This document shows, piece after piece, positions 34,225-44,663 of a stretch of DNA of 64,000 bases; within the stretch, counting starts at the first letter, position 1; each line of letters opens with the position of its first letter. Origin of the DNA: Zygaena filipendulae. Its lineage: Eukaryota; Arthropoda; Insecta; Lepidoptera; Zygaenidae. The notes beneath the pieces are model-generated. The model did not search any database. It worked only from the letters and a program-made list of their open reading frames with translations, and was not told the DNA's origin. The position numbers were made by a program, and so were the translations under genes. The stretch lies in contig OU015663.1 in NCBI GenBank assembly GCA_907165275.2, forward strand, positions 3,546,501-3,610,500. Reading direction: 5' to 3'.

Positions 34225-34525
34225 TCCTTATATTATAAATGTGAAACTGAGTTTGTTCATTTGTTAAGCTTTCACACCTTAACCGATCAACATGAAATTT
34301 TACATACACATTTTCACCGTTACAGAGAAAAACATGGGTACTTTTATCTGGGAATTCCTGCGGGATCTCTGAGATTTCCACAGGTGAATCTCTGAAACAG
34401 ATGAATCTATTTGAACGGGACTTTCTCTGCCAATTAAATGATATTATAAGGTGTAAATTATGATTCTTTGGAGTTCTTGCGGGAATTCACAAACTCAAGC
34501 GGGTGGAATCGCAGGGCACTCCTAA
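34225..34525 (+). mobile_element. Nested Helitron-like segment, Harbinger copy 1
   Basis: It starts TCCTTATATTATAAATGTGA and contains two successive 3'-type ends (GGGATCTCTGAGATTTCCAC, then GGAATTCACAAACTCAAGCG..GGGCACTCCTAAT). A homologous segment sits at the same place in copy 2 (38881-39188), so it was inside the element before the copies separated. Confidence 0.65.
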
Positions 34526-34834
34526 TGTGTATAAATATAAAATTATAATATGTATTCTAGAATGTAGTTCTAATCAGTGTATTTTTTTAGTTGGAGACAT
34601 TAAAAACAAGCTGCTGAGAGAGCTGCTGAGTTGGAGGAAGAAAAAAATTAAGCTATTGTAGATGGCGCAACTAGAGCTAGCTGAATTAAAAAAAAAAACT
34701 AGAATTACAATAATAAAATTATTTATTTTAAATGAACTAGTTTTATTTTATTTATTTATAATTCAGACAGGTAGTTAAAGCAGCTGATAGGTGCCTGTAT
34801 CCAGTTATACATTACTATTTTTCATCTTTTGTTT

Positions 34835-34920
34835 CAAATATTTGTCCAATCTGTTTTAAAATAATAATTGTTAGGTGCCATGACTTCTTCCGGTAGCCCA
34901 TTCCAAGGTGCAACCACTCT
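34835..34920 (-). mobile_element. LINE reverse transcriptase C-terminal fragment
   Basis: Minus-strand translation RVVAPWNGLPEEVMAP then NNYYFKTDWTNI matches the conserved tail of jockey/CR1-type LINE reverse transcriptases (RVVNxWNSLPExVV..FKxxLD). A 3' untranslated piece follows toward 34740. The same fragment is in copy 2. Confidence 0.75.
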
Positions 34921-35084
34921 GTTAGCAAAAATTGTTATTACACCTTAAAAAAACAAATAACAAACAAAATCTGAGTTATACATGAATAAAATTGTAGTGT
35001 CTGTAATTCCAAATTAACAGTTTTTCACTAAATGCATATGAAAGTATAATAATGATACATAAACATTTTTTTAATTTTTTTATG

Positions 35085-35249
35085 TCTGTCTGTTTGTTCC
35101 GTCTAAACACTGAAACAGCTAGACCGATTTTAACTGGACTTTTAGGCAGGTAACTGATGTTATAACGAGGAATAAAACAATTTTAAAAGAAAATCGTTCC
35201 TGCGTGGATTCCGAAACTCATGTGGGGTAAAACCGAGGGGCACAGCTAG
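35085..35249 (+). mobile_element. Second nested Helitron-like segment
   Basis: From a GTCTGTCTGTTTGTTCCGTC start to a 3' end GTAAAACCGAGGGGCACAG then CTAGT at 35246. The counterpart in copy 2 is 37967-38112, where a further Helitron-like element has since been added. Confidence 0.6.
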
Positions 35250-35394
35250 TTTATCTATACCTACTAGTTATCACTAAAAAATCTCAAGTATGGATTGTCT
35301 AAACAAGAAACCATTAATATTGGGATTTTCTCGACTATATTTGCTTATCACTTATGTGAGGTAGATACCGGAGGAAGGAGCATAAGCAGGAGTT

Positions 35395-35850
35395 CATCTA
35401 ATGCTAATGAGATATTGTATAATGTAGCACACACACACACTACAGCTACAATTGTGTCTAATTTGATACTCATACCCACTTGAAGATATGGAAACTTCCT
35501 TTTCCAAATACCAAAAACTCAAAAGTATTTTTCTTTTTGATATGGCTTTTATTGTACTTTTCTTGACTGTTTGAATTAGGACAAGAATGGTGTTAAACGC
35601 ACATCATTTACCTACTGCATAATCACTCACCAAGCAGTCCTGAATCAAGGCGTCCTGTTTCAGTGCACTACTATAATTTAAATAAAACTATCATGAGTTC
35701 CGCCAGGCCATCGAGCTACAACTTTAAAAAATCCAAATTCGGGCCTGTTTACTGCCTGAACATTAAAAGAAAACCATTCTCTTCTATGATATTCCACCAG
35801 GACTTCTTATTTTAATATGTGTACCACATGACACCTGGAAGTCCAGCAAT
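35395..35850 (-). pseudogene. PIF/Harbinger transposase remnant, copy 1
   Basis: Minus-strand blocks appear in the family order: GLPGV, THIKIRSPGG (IDCTHI region), FSFNVQAV, VVARWPGGTHDSF at 35681-35722, then FGIWKRKFPYLQVGMSIKL followed by DTIVAVVCVCATLYNISLAL at 35395-35520. These are hallmarks of the Harbinger DDE nuclease. Frameshifts separate the blocks, the IDC part of the first catalytic motif is lost, and the segment around the third catalytic residue is scrambled. Full-length family members have about 350-400 residues. Confidence 0.85.
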
Positions 35851-36156
35851 TCGTAAACTCAATAAAATCTTCTAGGTCAGACATGCTTTGCTAATTACTG
35901 TGACGTGATCGACGCCCTAAAAGTTTAAAAAATCCAACTTTGGTTTTGAAATTTTAATAACAAAAACAAACATAACCTTACTTTTAAATGTCAAAAATCT
36001 CCAATTAACTCTTAAGTAAGGGTCAGCCGTCACTTAAAGTTAATCATCATTAAACGTGATTAATCGAGGATTAACTGTCTCTGAGAGTGAATTTTTTTTA
36101 ATTCTTACTTAAAATCCGTTAAGTAACCATTAAATCGACTCTGAGTGCGGCGGTAA

Positions 36157-37026
36157 GAATACAAGATCTCAAGGTGATTTAAAGACGATTTATGATAAAA
36201 TTTTGCGAAACATTATCCATATTTCACGTCCATTGCACGTGGACAAATGGACGAGAAAATAATAATAACTAAAACTTAGCAGCCACTAATGTAACCTTCA
36301 ATAATCCATGAACAATACGTAAAAAGTAAATACAAAACAAGTAAGAGCATTACATGGCGCACAGCGCATTTCTATTGGGGTGGCCCTCAGCTAAGGGACA
36401 TGTGCGCACGCGCCGGTCCGACAATCACTGTAATAATATCTAAAAAATAATAATAAATCCGGGTGAAGAATAAAGAAAATCACCCCCTGCTCCCCTTGCC
36501 TTTATCTTGCAAACAGACTTCGAATGTTAAAGATAATAGGGGTGTTGGAGCCCCCAGTCGGAGCGCGCACCTTTCGCGGGGGCTCCGTACATTGCAAACG
36601 GGTGGGGTGGCGTATGCGACGCATGACGCGCTGAGCTTAGCTTGGCGGTTACTTTCAAATTTGGAACGATGCTTTAGGATGGGAACGGTCATTTTGCAAA
36701 TTTAAAATACGCCTACCTAATATTTAACACCGGTAGCTTGTTCTGTATCCACTAATAGTCCTGGAAAACTTGTTACTAATTTTTCGTTATTTCTTTAAAT
36801 TCTAAAAAGATATACTTAAAATAGTTTCCTGACTGACTAATCATTGCCTGGCCGAAACTACTGAAGATAAAATATATGAACAGTTATAGTTTTCTATCTT
36901 AGACTTTCAAGCCCTAAAGTTTATAGCTACCTATATCTAGACGTGGATGAAATGTTGTAAGGACAGCTATATAGTTAGTAAAAAATTGAAAAGGAAAAAA
37001 CTTTGCACCCAACAGACAACGATTTC
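36157..37026. other. Spacer between the two Harbinger copies
   Basis: 870 bp of ordinary AT-rich DNA with a GC-rich block at 36535-36625. An 80-codon plus-strand frame (36463-36705) and its antisense shadow have no recognisable features. It would be the loop if the flanking inverted copies paired. Confidence 0.5.
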
Positions 37027-37329
37027 TTACCGCCGCACTCAGAGTCGATTTAATGGTTACTTAACGGATTTTAAGTAAGGATTAAAAAAAATTCACTCTC
37101 AGAGACAGTTAATCCTCGATTAATCACGTTTAATGATGATTAACTTTAAGTGGCGGCTGACCCTTACTTAAGACTTAATTGGAGATTTTTGACATTTAAA
37201 AGTAAGGTTATGTTTGTTTTTGTTGTTAAAATTTCAAAACCAAAGTTGGATTTTTTAAACTTTTAGGGCGTCGATCACGTCACAGTAATTAGCAAAGCTA
37301 GCTAGAAGATTTTATTGAGTTTACGAATT

Positions 37330-37795
37330 GCTGGACTTCCAGGTGTCATGTGCTACACATATTAAAATAAGAAGTCCTGGTGGAATATCATAGAAGAGGA
37401 TTGTTTTCTTTTAATGTTCAGGCAGTAACAGGCCCGAATTTGGATTGTTGTAGCTCGATGGCCTAGCGGAACTCATGATAGTTTTATTCATTATAGTAGT
37501 GCACTAAAACAGCTGTCAGGTGTATTGCAAGGTATACTGCTTGGTGAGTGATTGTGTAGTAGGTAAATGATGTGCATTTAACACCATTCTTGTCCTAATT
37601 CAAACAGTCAAGAAAAGTACAATAAAAGCCATATCAGTAATCAAAACGAAAAATACTGTTGAGAGTTTTTAGTATTTGGAAAAGGAAGTTTCCATATCTT
37701 CAAGTGAGTATGAGTATCAAATTAGACACAGTTGTGGCTGTAATTTGTGTGTGTGCTACATTTCACAATATCTCATTACCATTAGATGAACTCCT
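37330..37795 (+). pseudogene. PIF/Harbinger transposase remnant, copy 2
   Basis: The same block order as copy 1: GLPGV, THIKIRSPGG, FSFNVQAVTGPNLD, VVARWPSGTHDSF at 37447-37488, and FSIWKRKFPYLQV followed by MSIKLDTVVAVICVCATFHN from 37668. The frameshift between the first blocks is in the same place as in copy 1. The more usual HN of the C-terminal LHNI motif is kept here, while copy 1 has YN. Confidence 0.85.
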
Positions 37796-37966
37796 GCTTT
37801 ATACTGACAATAGATCACTATTGCGATTGTGATTCTGATCATATTATATCCGGTACCTAACATAAATGATATACATAAGAAAATCCCAATAGTAATGGTT
37901 CTTGTTCAGGCAATCCATAGTTGAGAGATTTTTTAGAGATAACTAGTTAGGTATAGATAATTTTTT

Positions 37967-38112
37967 TTTTGCCCCACGGTTTTACTCCACATGAGTTTCG
38001 GAATCCCCGCAGGAACGATTTTCTTTTAAAATAGTTTTATTCTTCGTTATAACATCAGCTATTTGCCTGAAAGTCCCGTTAAAATCGGTCTAGCTGTTTT
38101 AGACAGAACAAA
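37967..38112 (-). mobile_element. Nested Helitron-like segment, Harbinger copy 2
   Basis: The counterpart of 35085-35249, read on the minus strand, with a degraded 3' end and an expanded T tract at 37961-37970. It is interrupted by the next element. Confidence 0.5.
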
Positions 38113-38120
38113 CAGACAGA

Positions 38121-38322
38121 CGGTTTCACCCGCGGTAATTTCAGAGTTACCGAAGGGAATTCCGGGATAAAAAGTACCCTATGTCCTTCTCTGTACCCCT
38201 GACAACGTGCATGCCAAATTTAATCTAAATCCGTTCAGCCGTTTTTGCGTGATTGAGTAACAAACATCCAAACATCTAAACATCCAAACATCCACACTTT
38301 CACATTTATAATATTAGTAGGA
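38121..38322 (-). mobile_element. Helitron-like insertion unique to copy 2
   Basis: Starts CGGTTTCACCCGCGGTAATT in plus-strand text and ends at the 5' terminus, read on the minus strand as TCCTACTAATATTATAAATG. It includes a (CATCCAAA)n tract at 38264-38295. It is absent from copy 1, so it arrived after the two copies diverged. Confidence 0.7.
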
Positions 38323-38506
38323 TTATATTATACTTTCATATGCATTGAGTGAAAAACTGTTAATTTGGAATCACAAACAGACACTTCAATTTTATTTATA
38401 TGTATAAATTTATAGATTAACCATAAAATAATAAAAAAAGAATTGGTTATACTCAGATTTTGTTTGTTATTTGTTTTTTTAAGGTGTAATAACAATTTTT
38501 ACTTAC

Positions 38507-38593
38507 AGAGTGGTTGCACCTTGGAATGGGCTACCGGAAGAAGTCTTGGCACCTAACAATTATTATTTGAAAACAGACTGGACAAATATTAGA
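38507..38593 (+). mobile_element. LINE reverse transcriptase tail, copy 2
   Basis: RVVAPWNGLPEEVLAPNNYY then LKTDWTNIR, the same fragment as at 34835-34920 with small differences. LINE-type 3' sequence continues to about 38690. Confidence 0.75.
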
Positions 38594-38880
38594 AACAAAA
38601 GATAGAAAAATAGTAATGTATAACTGGATACAGGCACCTATCAGCTGCTTCAACTACCTGCCTGAATTTTAAATAAATAAAATAAAACTAGTTCATTTAA
38701 AATAAATAATTTTATTATTGTAATTCTAGTTTTTTTTAATTCAGCTAGCTCTAGTTTTGCCATCTACAATAGCTTAATTTTTTTCTTCCTCAAACTCAGC
38801 AGCTCTCTCAGCAGCTTGTTTTAATGTCTCCAACTAAAAAAATACACTCATTAGAACTACATATTTTAGAATACATATTA

Positions 38881-39188
38881 GCTGTGCCCTGCGATTCCAC
38901 CCGTTTGAGTTTCCGAATTTCCGCAAGAACTCCAAAGTAGCATAATTTACACCTTATAACATCATTTAATTGTCAGAGAAAGTCCCGTTCAAATAGGTTC
39001 AACCGTTTCAGAGATTCACCTGTGGAAATCTCAAAGATCCCACAGGAATTCCCAGATAAAAAGTACCCTATGTTTTTCTCTGTACCGGTGAAAATGTGTA
39101 TGCAAAATTTCATGTTGATCGGTTAAGCCATTAAGGTGTGAAAACGTAACAAATAAACAAACTAAGTTTCACATTTATAATAAAAGGA
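38881..39188 (-). mobile_element. Nested Helitron-like segment, copy 2
   Basis: The counterpart of 34225-34525 in the opposite orientation. The 3' end reads AGCTGTGCCCTGCGATTCCA in plus-strand text, and the minus-strand 5' start is TCCTTTTATTATAAATGTGA. Confidence 0.6.
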
Positions 39189-39319
39189 TTTCAATTACAA
39201 CTTGGTATTTTGCCCAGCCCTGTTGAGTTGTTATTGAATGTTACCTTTTCCTATATAAATACATACTTATTATGCTTCGGTTGAGGTGGTGGATTTGATG
39301 GTCCACCTCTAGTTTTTAA

Positions 39320-39764
39320 AAGATAGCCTTGCTTTTACGGGCCATAGCCTTAAGGTTATCCCATGCTTTTTTTAATGTAGTTACATCACGCTGCAAGTAA
39401 AAAAAATATAATTAGTTCTAGTTATATTAACAAAAAGTGTATACAAGCAATAACTAGAATACAAGTATATACAAGTAATACAATACCTTGTATACAAGTG
39501 CATTACTATTGAACTCGTCAGTGACTGAAATCCAGGCCATTTTTTCTTTAAAACTGACTTTCCGTCGATCAGTTTTGATTCAATTATCGATGTTTAATTA
39601 ATGTGCAAATAAAAATTTTTCGTCCGGGGTAAAGTTTGCAACTCATTTGCTTTGTGTTTTATTTTGCTCCTGAAATATAAAGAAAACCATATAAATACAT
39701 GCCTAACATATTTTTATCTTTTAACAATATGAAACCAATAATAATTACTTAATACTCACCATTT
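39320..39764 (-). pseudogene. Harbinger Myb/SANT-like gene remnant, copy 2
   Basis: ATG at 39764-39762 with a GTGAGT donor, exon 39669-39487 and a last exon starting at 39390, all at positions equivalent to copy 1. It reads MAWISVTDEF where copy 1 has MARITVTDEF, so the conserved tryptophan survives here. The in-frame TGA and TAA codons early in the second exon are shared with copy 1, and the last exon has a frameshift of its own near AIF. Confidence 0.75.
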
Positions 39765-39835
39765 TTTATACAATAATTTCAAATTATTATTATATAACTA
39801 AAGACGAATTCTCCTTCTTCTACTTCAAGCGCTCT

Positions 39836-39949
39836 CCACATTCGCGCGTAGTTCGCGCGCGAAGCCGCGAAACACCCGCGAACTATAAGTGTAGAATCAT
39901 GGTTCGCGGGTGTTTCGCGGCTTGGCGCGCGGTTCGCGCGCGAATGTGG
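39836..39949. repeat. 114-bp CpG-rich palindrome, copy 2
   Basis: Same length and sequence as 33467-33580 in reverse orientation, with only two differences seen over 114 bp. Near-identity of such a CpG-rich sequence suggests a recent common source. Confidence 0.85.
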
Positions 39950-40417
39950 ACAGACCTTTAATAGTGGCGGCTATTCCAATTTGAAAAATTTCGCGGACTG
40001 ATTTGACGTAGATAATTGAAAAATGAAAATGGCGGCGTTCAATGTTGTCATATCACAAAAGTCATGGCATTCACGATTTAATTTTATTGAAATCAATTAT
40101 TATTTCCGATTAAAGTAATAGTAAATTAACGCAATTAATTATTTCTAAAGAAAAATAATAACTTCACCTCATAAAAACTACAAAAACAAAAGTATCATTT
40201 CCATGAGTTTATGCATGTGGCAATGTCGCACTTTATCGATACGCATTTCGATAGGGTGTACCGCCCTATGCTTACATATAGTTGTCAATCTACTAATCAA
40301 CATTAAATTTTTGTCTCTGGGAGCTACGGCGATTTAATTGTCACTAGAGGTTTTAAGTAGCATTAGTTATGGGCCGATTAACGATATTTTAATGAACGAC
40401 TCTGAGTGCGGCGGTTA

Positions 40418-41589
40418 GTCTTAAAGGCTATAAGCATCATAAAAGACAATTTTATATTTAAGTTATTCCAGTAATACAAGTACACTATCGTTTATAGTTA
40501 TCGTTTCGATTAAGTAAACAAACTGTCAGAAAAAAGTTGTGTTCGCTCAACGCAAATCGAAAGCCAATTACGACGATATGAAACAAGAGCGGCACAAGCA
40601 AAGGATTTCGCACAAAAAGCCAGAGATGGGCTTTGTCATCCACCTTTGATTACCTCTGGAGTGGACAGTCCGTGTGTGGACGTACTAAAGACAATATGCA
40701 GATAGAATGGAAGGAAGCTTTAGCTTTTTTTACTATTCGCAGTTCTATATTTTTTTTTTCAGGCCAGTTTTAATTTGTTGCTGTGAACAAAAACGCTTCG
40801 TTATACGTTGACTATTTTCTTTCACATACGTTATAGGTAATATTATAGTCTGTCGTAAAACAACTGTACTTTAGTTACGTGATATTTTTGTCTGAATCTA
40901 AAACAAAGGTATTGATATGTTTTGTGTCCTGAAAAATAATTGTAGAGCTGAAGCAATGGAAAATTGTTTGACAAGTTAATAATGAAACATGTTCAAAACT
41001 GATGAATTGCTCTTACGTAATAGAAACAAAATAACTGCAACACAACAAGAGCCCAGTCCGAATTCATTCATCTCCTAACTATTAATTAGTCGTACCCTCC
41101 ATCGGCTCGTAATCAAGCATAAAATTAAAACTTGGCACACGCCAAACTCCTAACAAAGGTAAGGGTGTGTCCACGCTCCGTACCTTATGGCACGGCAATT
41201 TGTTCAAGACATCTGGCCCCACACCTGCCCGCACCCCTCTTACGCCGTTCTTCCCCCGACTACTCACAATATTAGTTACACTAATTCATGTAATTTGAAG
41301 GTTTGAGTCCGGTAACTCCTATATGATAGAATCGAAAATTGCTTGCATTAATTTTTTTAATATGCAAAGTAAACGTCAGTGTATTACGGTTTTGGCAACG
41401 TCCAATGCCCCCTGTCATTCACATTATTATCTCGTCCGCTCATTAAAATTCGGAAATGACGGACAATTTTCTATATTAATGTTCTAAAGGCGCTCATGTG
41501 CGACTTCAGTGAATAGTATCAGCCTCTGTACACTGCACTAAAACTAATTTGTTTCTAGTGCGGAACAACAGATATCGCTCAATTAAGGA
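40418..41589. other. Non-coding stretch
   Basis: No gene, RNA or repeat boundary could be supported. A 61-codon minus-strand frame at 41082-41267 is unremarkable. Confidence 0.4.
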
Positions 41590-41910
41590 TGTTGCGTCTA
41601 TCAAGCAATGTTTGTCCACTAGTCCGCCCGGCCGTCAATCTCCATAGCGGTACGTATCTCGCAACACAATCACAACAAGCACGCAGCGTACGTTCATTCA
41701 CACACCAACACACGCCCAAGACACTGCACGTGTACAGGGCGCGTGTGTGCGTGTGCGTGCCATTCAAGACGCCGCGGCCGACCTCCTTGCGTCACTTCCT
41801 GTGACGTCACACGTCTTACAAGTGGGCGGTGTGAACGCACCCCGCGGTATGATACGTCCCAGTTATTTTGACAGGTCGCGCTCAGTCGCGGTATCCGATG
41901 ACGTGATAAC
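41590..41910. promoter_or_regulatory. CpG-rich patch with CRE, GC box and E-box
   Basis: A GC-rich block contains the 12-bp palindrome TGTGACGTCACA (full CRE) at 41800-41811, a GGGCGG at 41824 and CACGTG near 41728, plus a GTGTGTGCGTGTGCGTG run at 41743. Frames on both strands have no recognisable protein. It looks more like a cis-regulatory element or CpG island than an exon. Confidence 0.35.
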
Positions 41911-44468
41911 TGAAGGGTTGTTCAATAAAACGTCTTCAGTAACATGCAATTTGAGGTTACGTTATACCGTTTTGTTATGATAAATAATTTAATTTATGGG
42001 CGTTACGTACTTATCTATATGAGCTATTCAAACGGTTTGCACAATACTTTGACTTCCGGCGTTTTGACTTTTGGGATCGTGGTCCAGTTTTTGCGAAAGG
42101 AAAAAAGTATTTAACAAGTAATTTGTCCGTGTCGCGACAGGGGGCCAAGGATGCGGGATGTGCTATACTGGTAATTTGGGCCAAGTAGACCAATTTTAGT
42201 GGTCTATTGTGGTTGAAGGGGCAGCAAGAATTGTTCCTTCAATTTAATGCAAACGCCCGCATGAGTCTAGCAAATAAATATTAATGCTCAAGTGACACTT
42301 TTCCTTCTTCATTCTTTAGCGGTTACCTATATAGTGAAGTTTTATGCACAAATTTTAAGACTTGAAAAATAATTAATATGATAAAAACCACCTAGTTATT
42401 TCTAGTCTATAGCCCAACGGACAGTTTAAAATTTGCGTAGAGTATCTATAATGAGGTAGGCATAGTGTTGTTACAGTATTACTACAACTTTAGATTGTTC
42501 CCTTGTTCCCTAGAATTCTTTGAGTTTATATCTAACCGACTTCCCAAAAAGGAGGACGTTCTCACAATTGGACGCGTATATTATTTTTTTTTTAAGACTA
42601 TGTTTAATGTCAAAATATTGTTACCGTTTATTTGGTTTTCTCAAATAAATACCCATTAGTGAGATTAATCTAATGTCTTTTGAGCCGCTTGTACAAAAAA
42701 TATTAAAAAAAAAATCTTAGTCACCTACTCTTAATCTATTTCATAGTCTGAAAGTGAAACCAGAAATCATCTGTCCAGATGTTTGTTTTTTTTTTTTTGT
42801 TGCATCAAACTTACGACTTGCACAAAGTATTTATCCACAATAACTTTACACCGGCACGTATCACTATTGTGCGTTTTGAACTATCCGCAAATCGATTTAT
42901 GACGTAAAGAAGTCTTTAAGAACATTTTCTATTAGTACCTATCTACTCGAACGCAATAAATGATATCAAGATGTTTTTGATTGTTCATTCATTTTTAGGT
43001 AGGTATGACAGTAGTAGGTAAAAAGGTAGTATTGACATAGCCTAATTATTTCTTGGACTGTGTTGCTTGCTATAAGTGCATGAATAACCTTTAATATTAT
43101 AAACGCGAATTTAAGTTTGTTTGTACAGATCATGTCATATTTACATTACGTTGACAAAGAATTCAGATATTAAACATCTACACTAACGCGAGCTAAATAA
43201 TGTACCAGTTGCTATAAAAAGAACCTCATTGACTCAACACCCAATGTCACTATACTAAAGCTAAAAATATAAAATTAGTACAGTAGTTTATTTGCAACGA
43301 GACTAGGCTAAGAAAGGTTTTTTGGAATTAAAAAAAGGAAAATGGAGTGAAAGTTTGTAGGGATGCGGGTGAAACCACAGCAGTGGCAAATAATAAATTG
43401 CACTGTTTTTCTAAATTATTACCACCTGTGTATTACCTAGCGTATGCCAAAGTTTATCAGAAACTCTACAAAGTTTTTGAAATAGGTAACTACTTATAAG
43501 CATTCGCGTATAGTAGTAGGAAGTTGCGGAACTTCAAGTTCCATACTTCGTCATCAAAACCGTACGAAGAGTTTCTGAAAAGTCATAACTCGAAGTGGTT
43601 GACTTTTGAAAAAAAAAACCACCGCTTTTGCTAATTATAACTTGGCACAAGTGTTCATTACTGGGACTACATAGCTACTGCGATTTGCGATTTACTTTTA
43701 AAAATTAAATGTCAACTTTAATATTTCGTACAATCGTAAGAATTGATTCATTAATTGATGAGTATAGACTGGCATAGACTGAACTTCAAATGATGACAAT
43801 ATTTTCCTGCGGGTGCGACAAAAATAATAATTATATCATGGTTATAGTAAATATCAGTATAATTGCAAAATGTACCTTCTGTTTGTTGTTTATATCGACT
43901 GAATAAACTTTTATCCTATCTTAATTAGAATAGAAAATTATATTTCCTATCTCAATACTGACGTGACGTCTTCAAATAGGTACCACTGGAGCGAAGATGC
44001 AAGAAACGACCAAAGTATAAAAAAATTTTTGCCCAGTCAGCCAGCTTTAAACCCAATGAATCTGCACCATAAACAATAAATCAAACTCTTCGCAACCATA
44101 AACCAACAAGCAACTCTCGTACTTACAAATTGCATCCGGCAGCCAAGGGCTTCCTTTATTTACCTGACAATTAGCCACTTAACAACTGTATACAATATGT
44201 ATGGTATAATCTAAATAGGCAATAAAAAGATAAATAGTGTGCGGTGCGCTTACGCACGCCCCGAGCTTACACCTGGAAGATTTTGTATGAGGATGCATCT
44301 TTTGACCGATATGCATTCTGCGTCTATTTGTAATTTGAAAAATATATAATAAATATTATTGATTTTATAATATTTACCTACCTATACTTACTGTAAAATA
44401 CTATACTGTACCTATTCGGTCGCCACAGAATAAAAATAATAAGATTGTCGAAGTATTCAAGCCCGTAA
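41911..44468. other. Non-coding stretch
   Basis: AT-rich. A worn Helitron trace may lie at 43092-43390 (TATTATAAACGCGAATTTAA at one end, GGGTGAAACCACAG at the other). Nothing else supportable. Confidence 0.35.
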
Positions 44469-44663
44469 TCCTTACTTATAACAAATGAGAATGTGAGTTT
44501 TTTTTTAATTCTCTTGTCTGTTATGCTTTCACGCCTTAACCATTAAACCGATCATCATGAAATTGTGCATACACTTGGTCAAGGGAACTAAAAAGGACAA
44601 ACACTATACTTTTATCCCGGAATTCTCGCGGAAACTCCGAAATTAACGAGGGTTAAATAGCGG
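44469..44663 (+). mobile_element. Helitron-like element, 3' truncated
   Basis: Starts TCCTTACTTATAACAAATGA, runs through TTATGCTTTCACGCCTTAAC and CGGAATTCTCGCGGAAACTC and breaks down after GAGGGTTAAATAGCGG. No CTAG. Confidence 0.55.

Larger units (their letters stand above)
33002..36153 (+). mobile_element. PIF/Harbinger element, copy 1
   Basis: The 3,152-bp element has ends CCGCCGCACTCAGAGTCG and its exact reverse complement, flanked by TAA (32999-33001, 36154-36156). It carries a Myb/SANT-like gene remnant on the plus strand and a Harbinger transposase remnant on the minus strand, so the two are convergent. It also carries nested cargo: a CpG palindrome, two Helitron-like segments and a LINE tail. 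Both genes are broken. It forms a giant inverted repeat with the copy at 37030-40414. Confidence 0.9.
37030..40414 (-). mobile_element. PIF/Harbinger element, copy 2 (inverted)
   Basis: 3,385 bp, with the same perfect 18-bp termini as copy 1 but in reverse orientation, flanked by TTA (37027-37029, 40415-40417). Sampled stretches, such as the first 120 bp and the 114-bp palindrome, agree with copy 1 at roughly 96-98 percent by eye. The extra length is mainly a Helitron-like insertion at 38121-38322. Separate target duplications argue for two transposition events rather than an inverted duplication. Confidence 0.9.

Noticed and set aside
33002..40414. Single inverted duplication of a host segment
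   Set aside because: Each arm ends exactly at transposon termini with its own 3-bp target duplication.
44125..44165. Possible ~37-nt minus-strand micro-exon before a GTAAGT
   Set aside because: Weak pyrimidine tract and no recognisable peptide.
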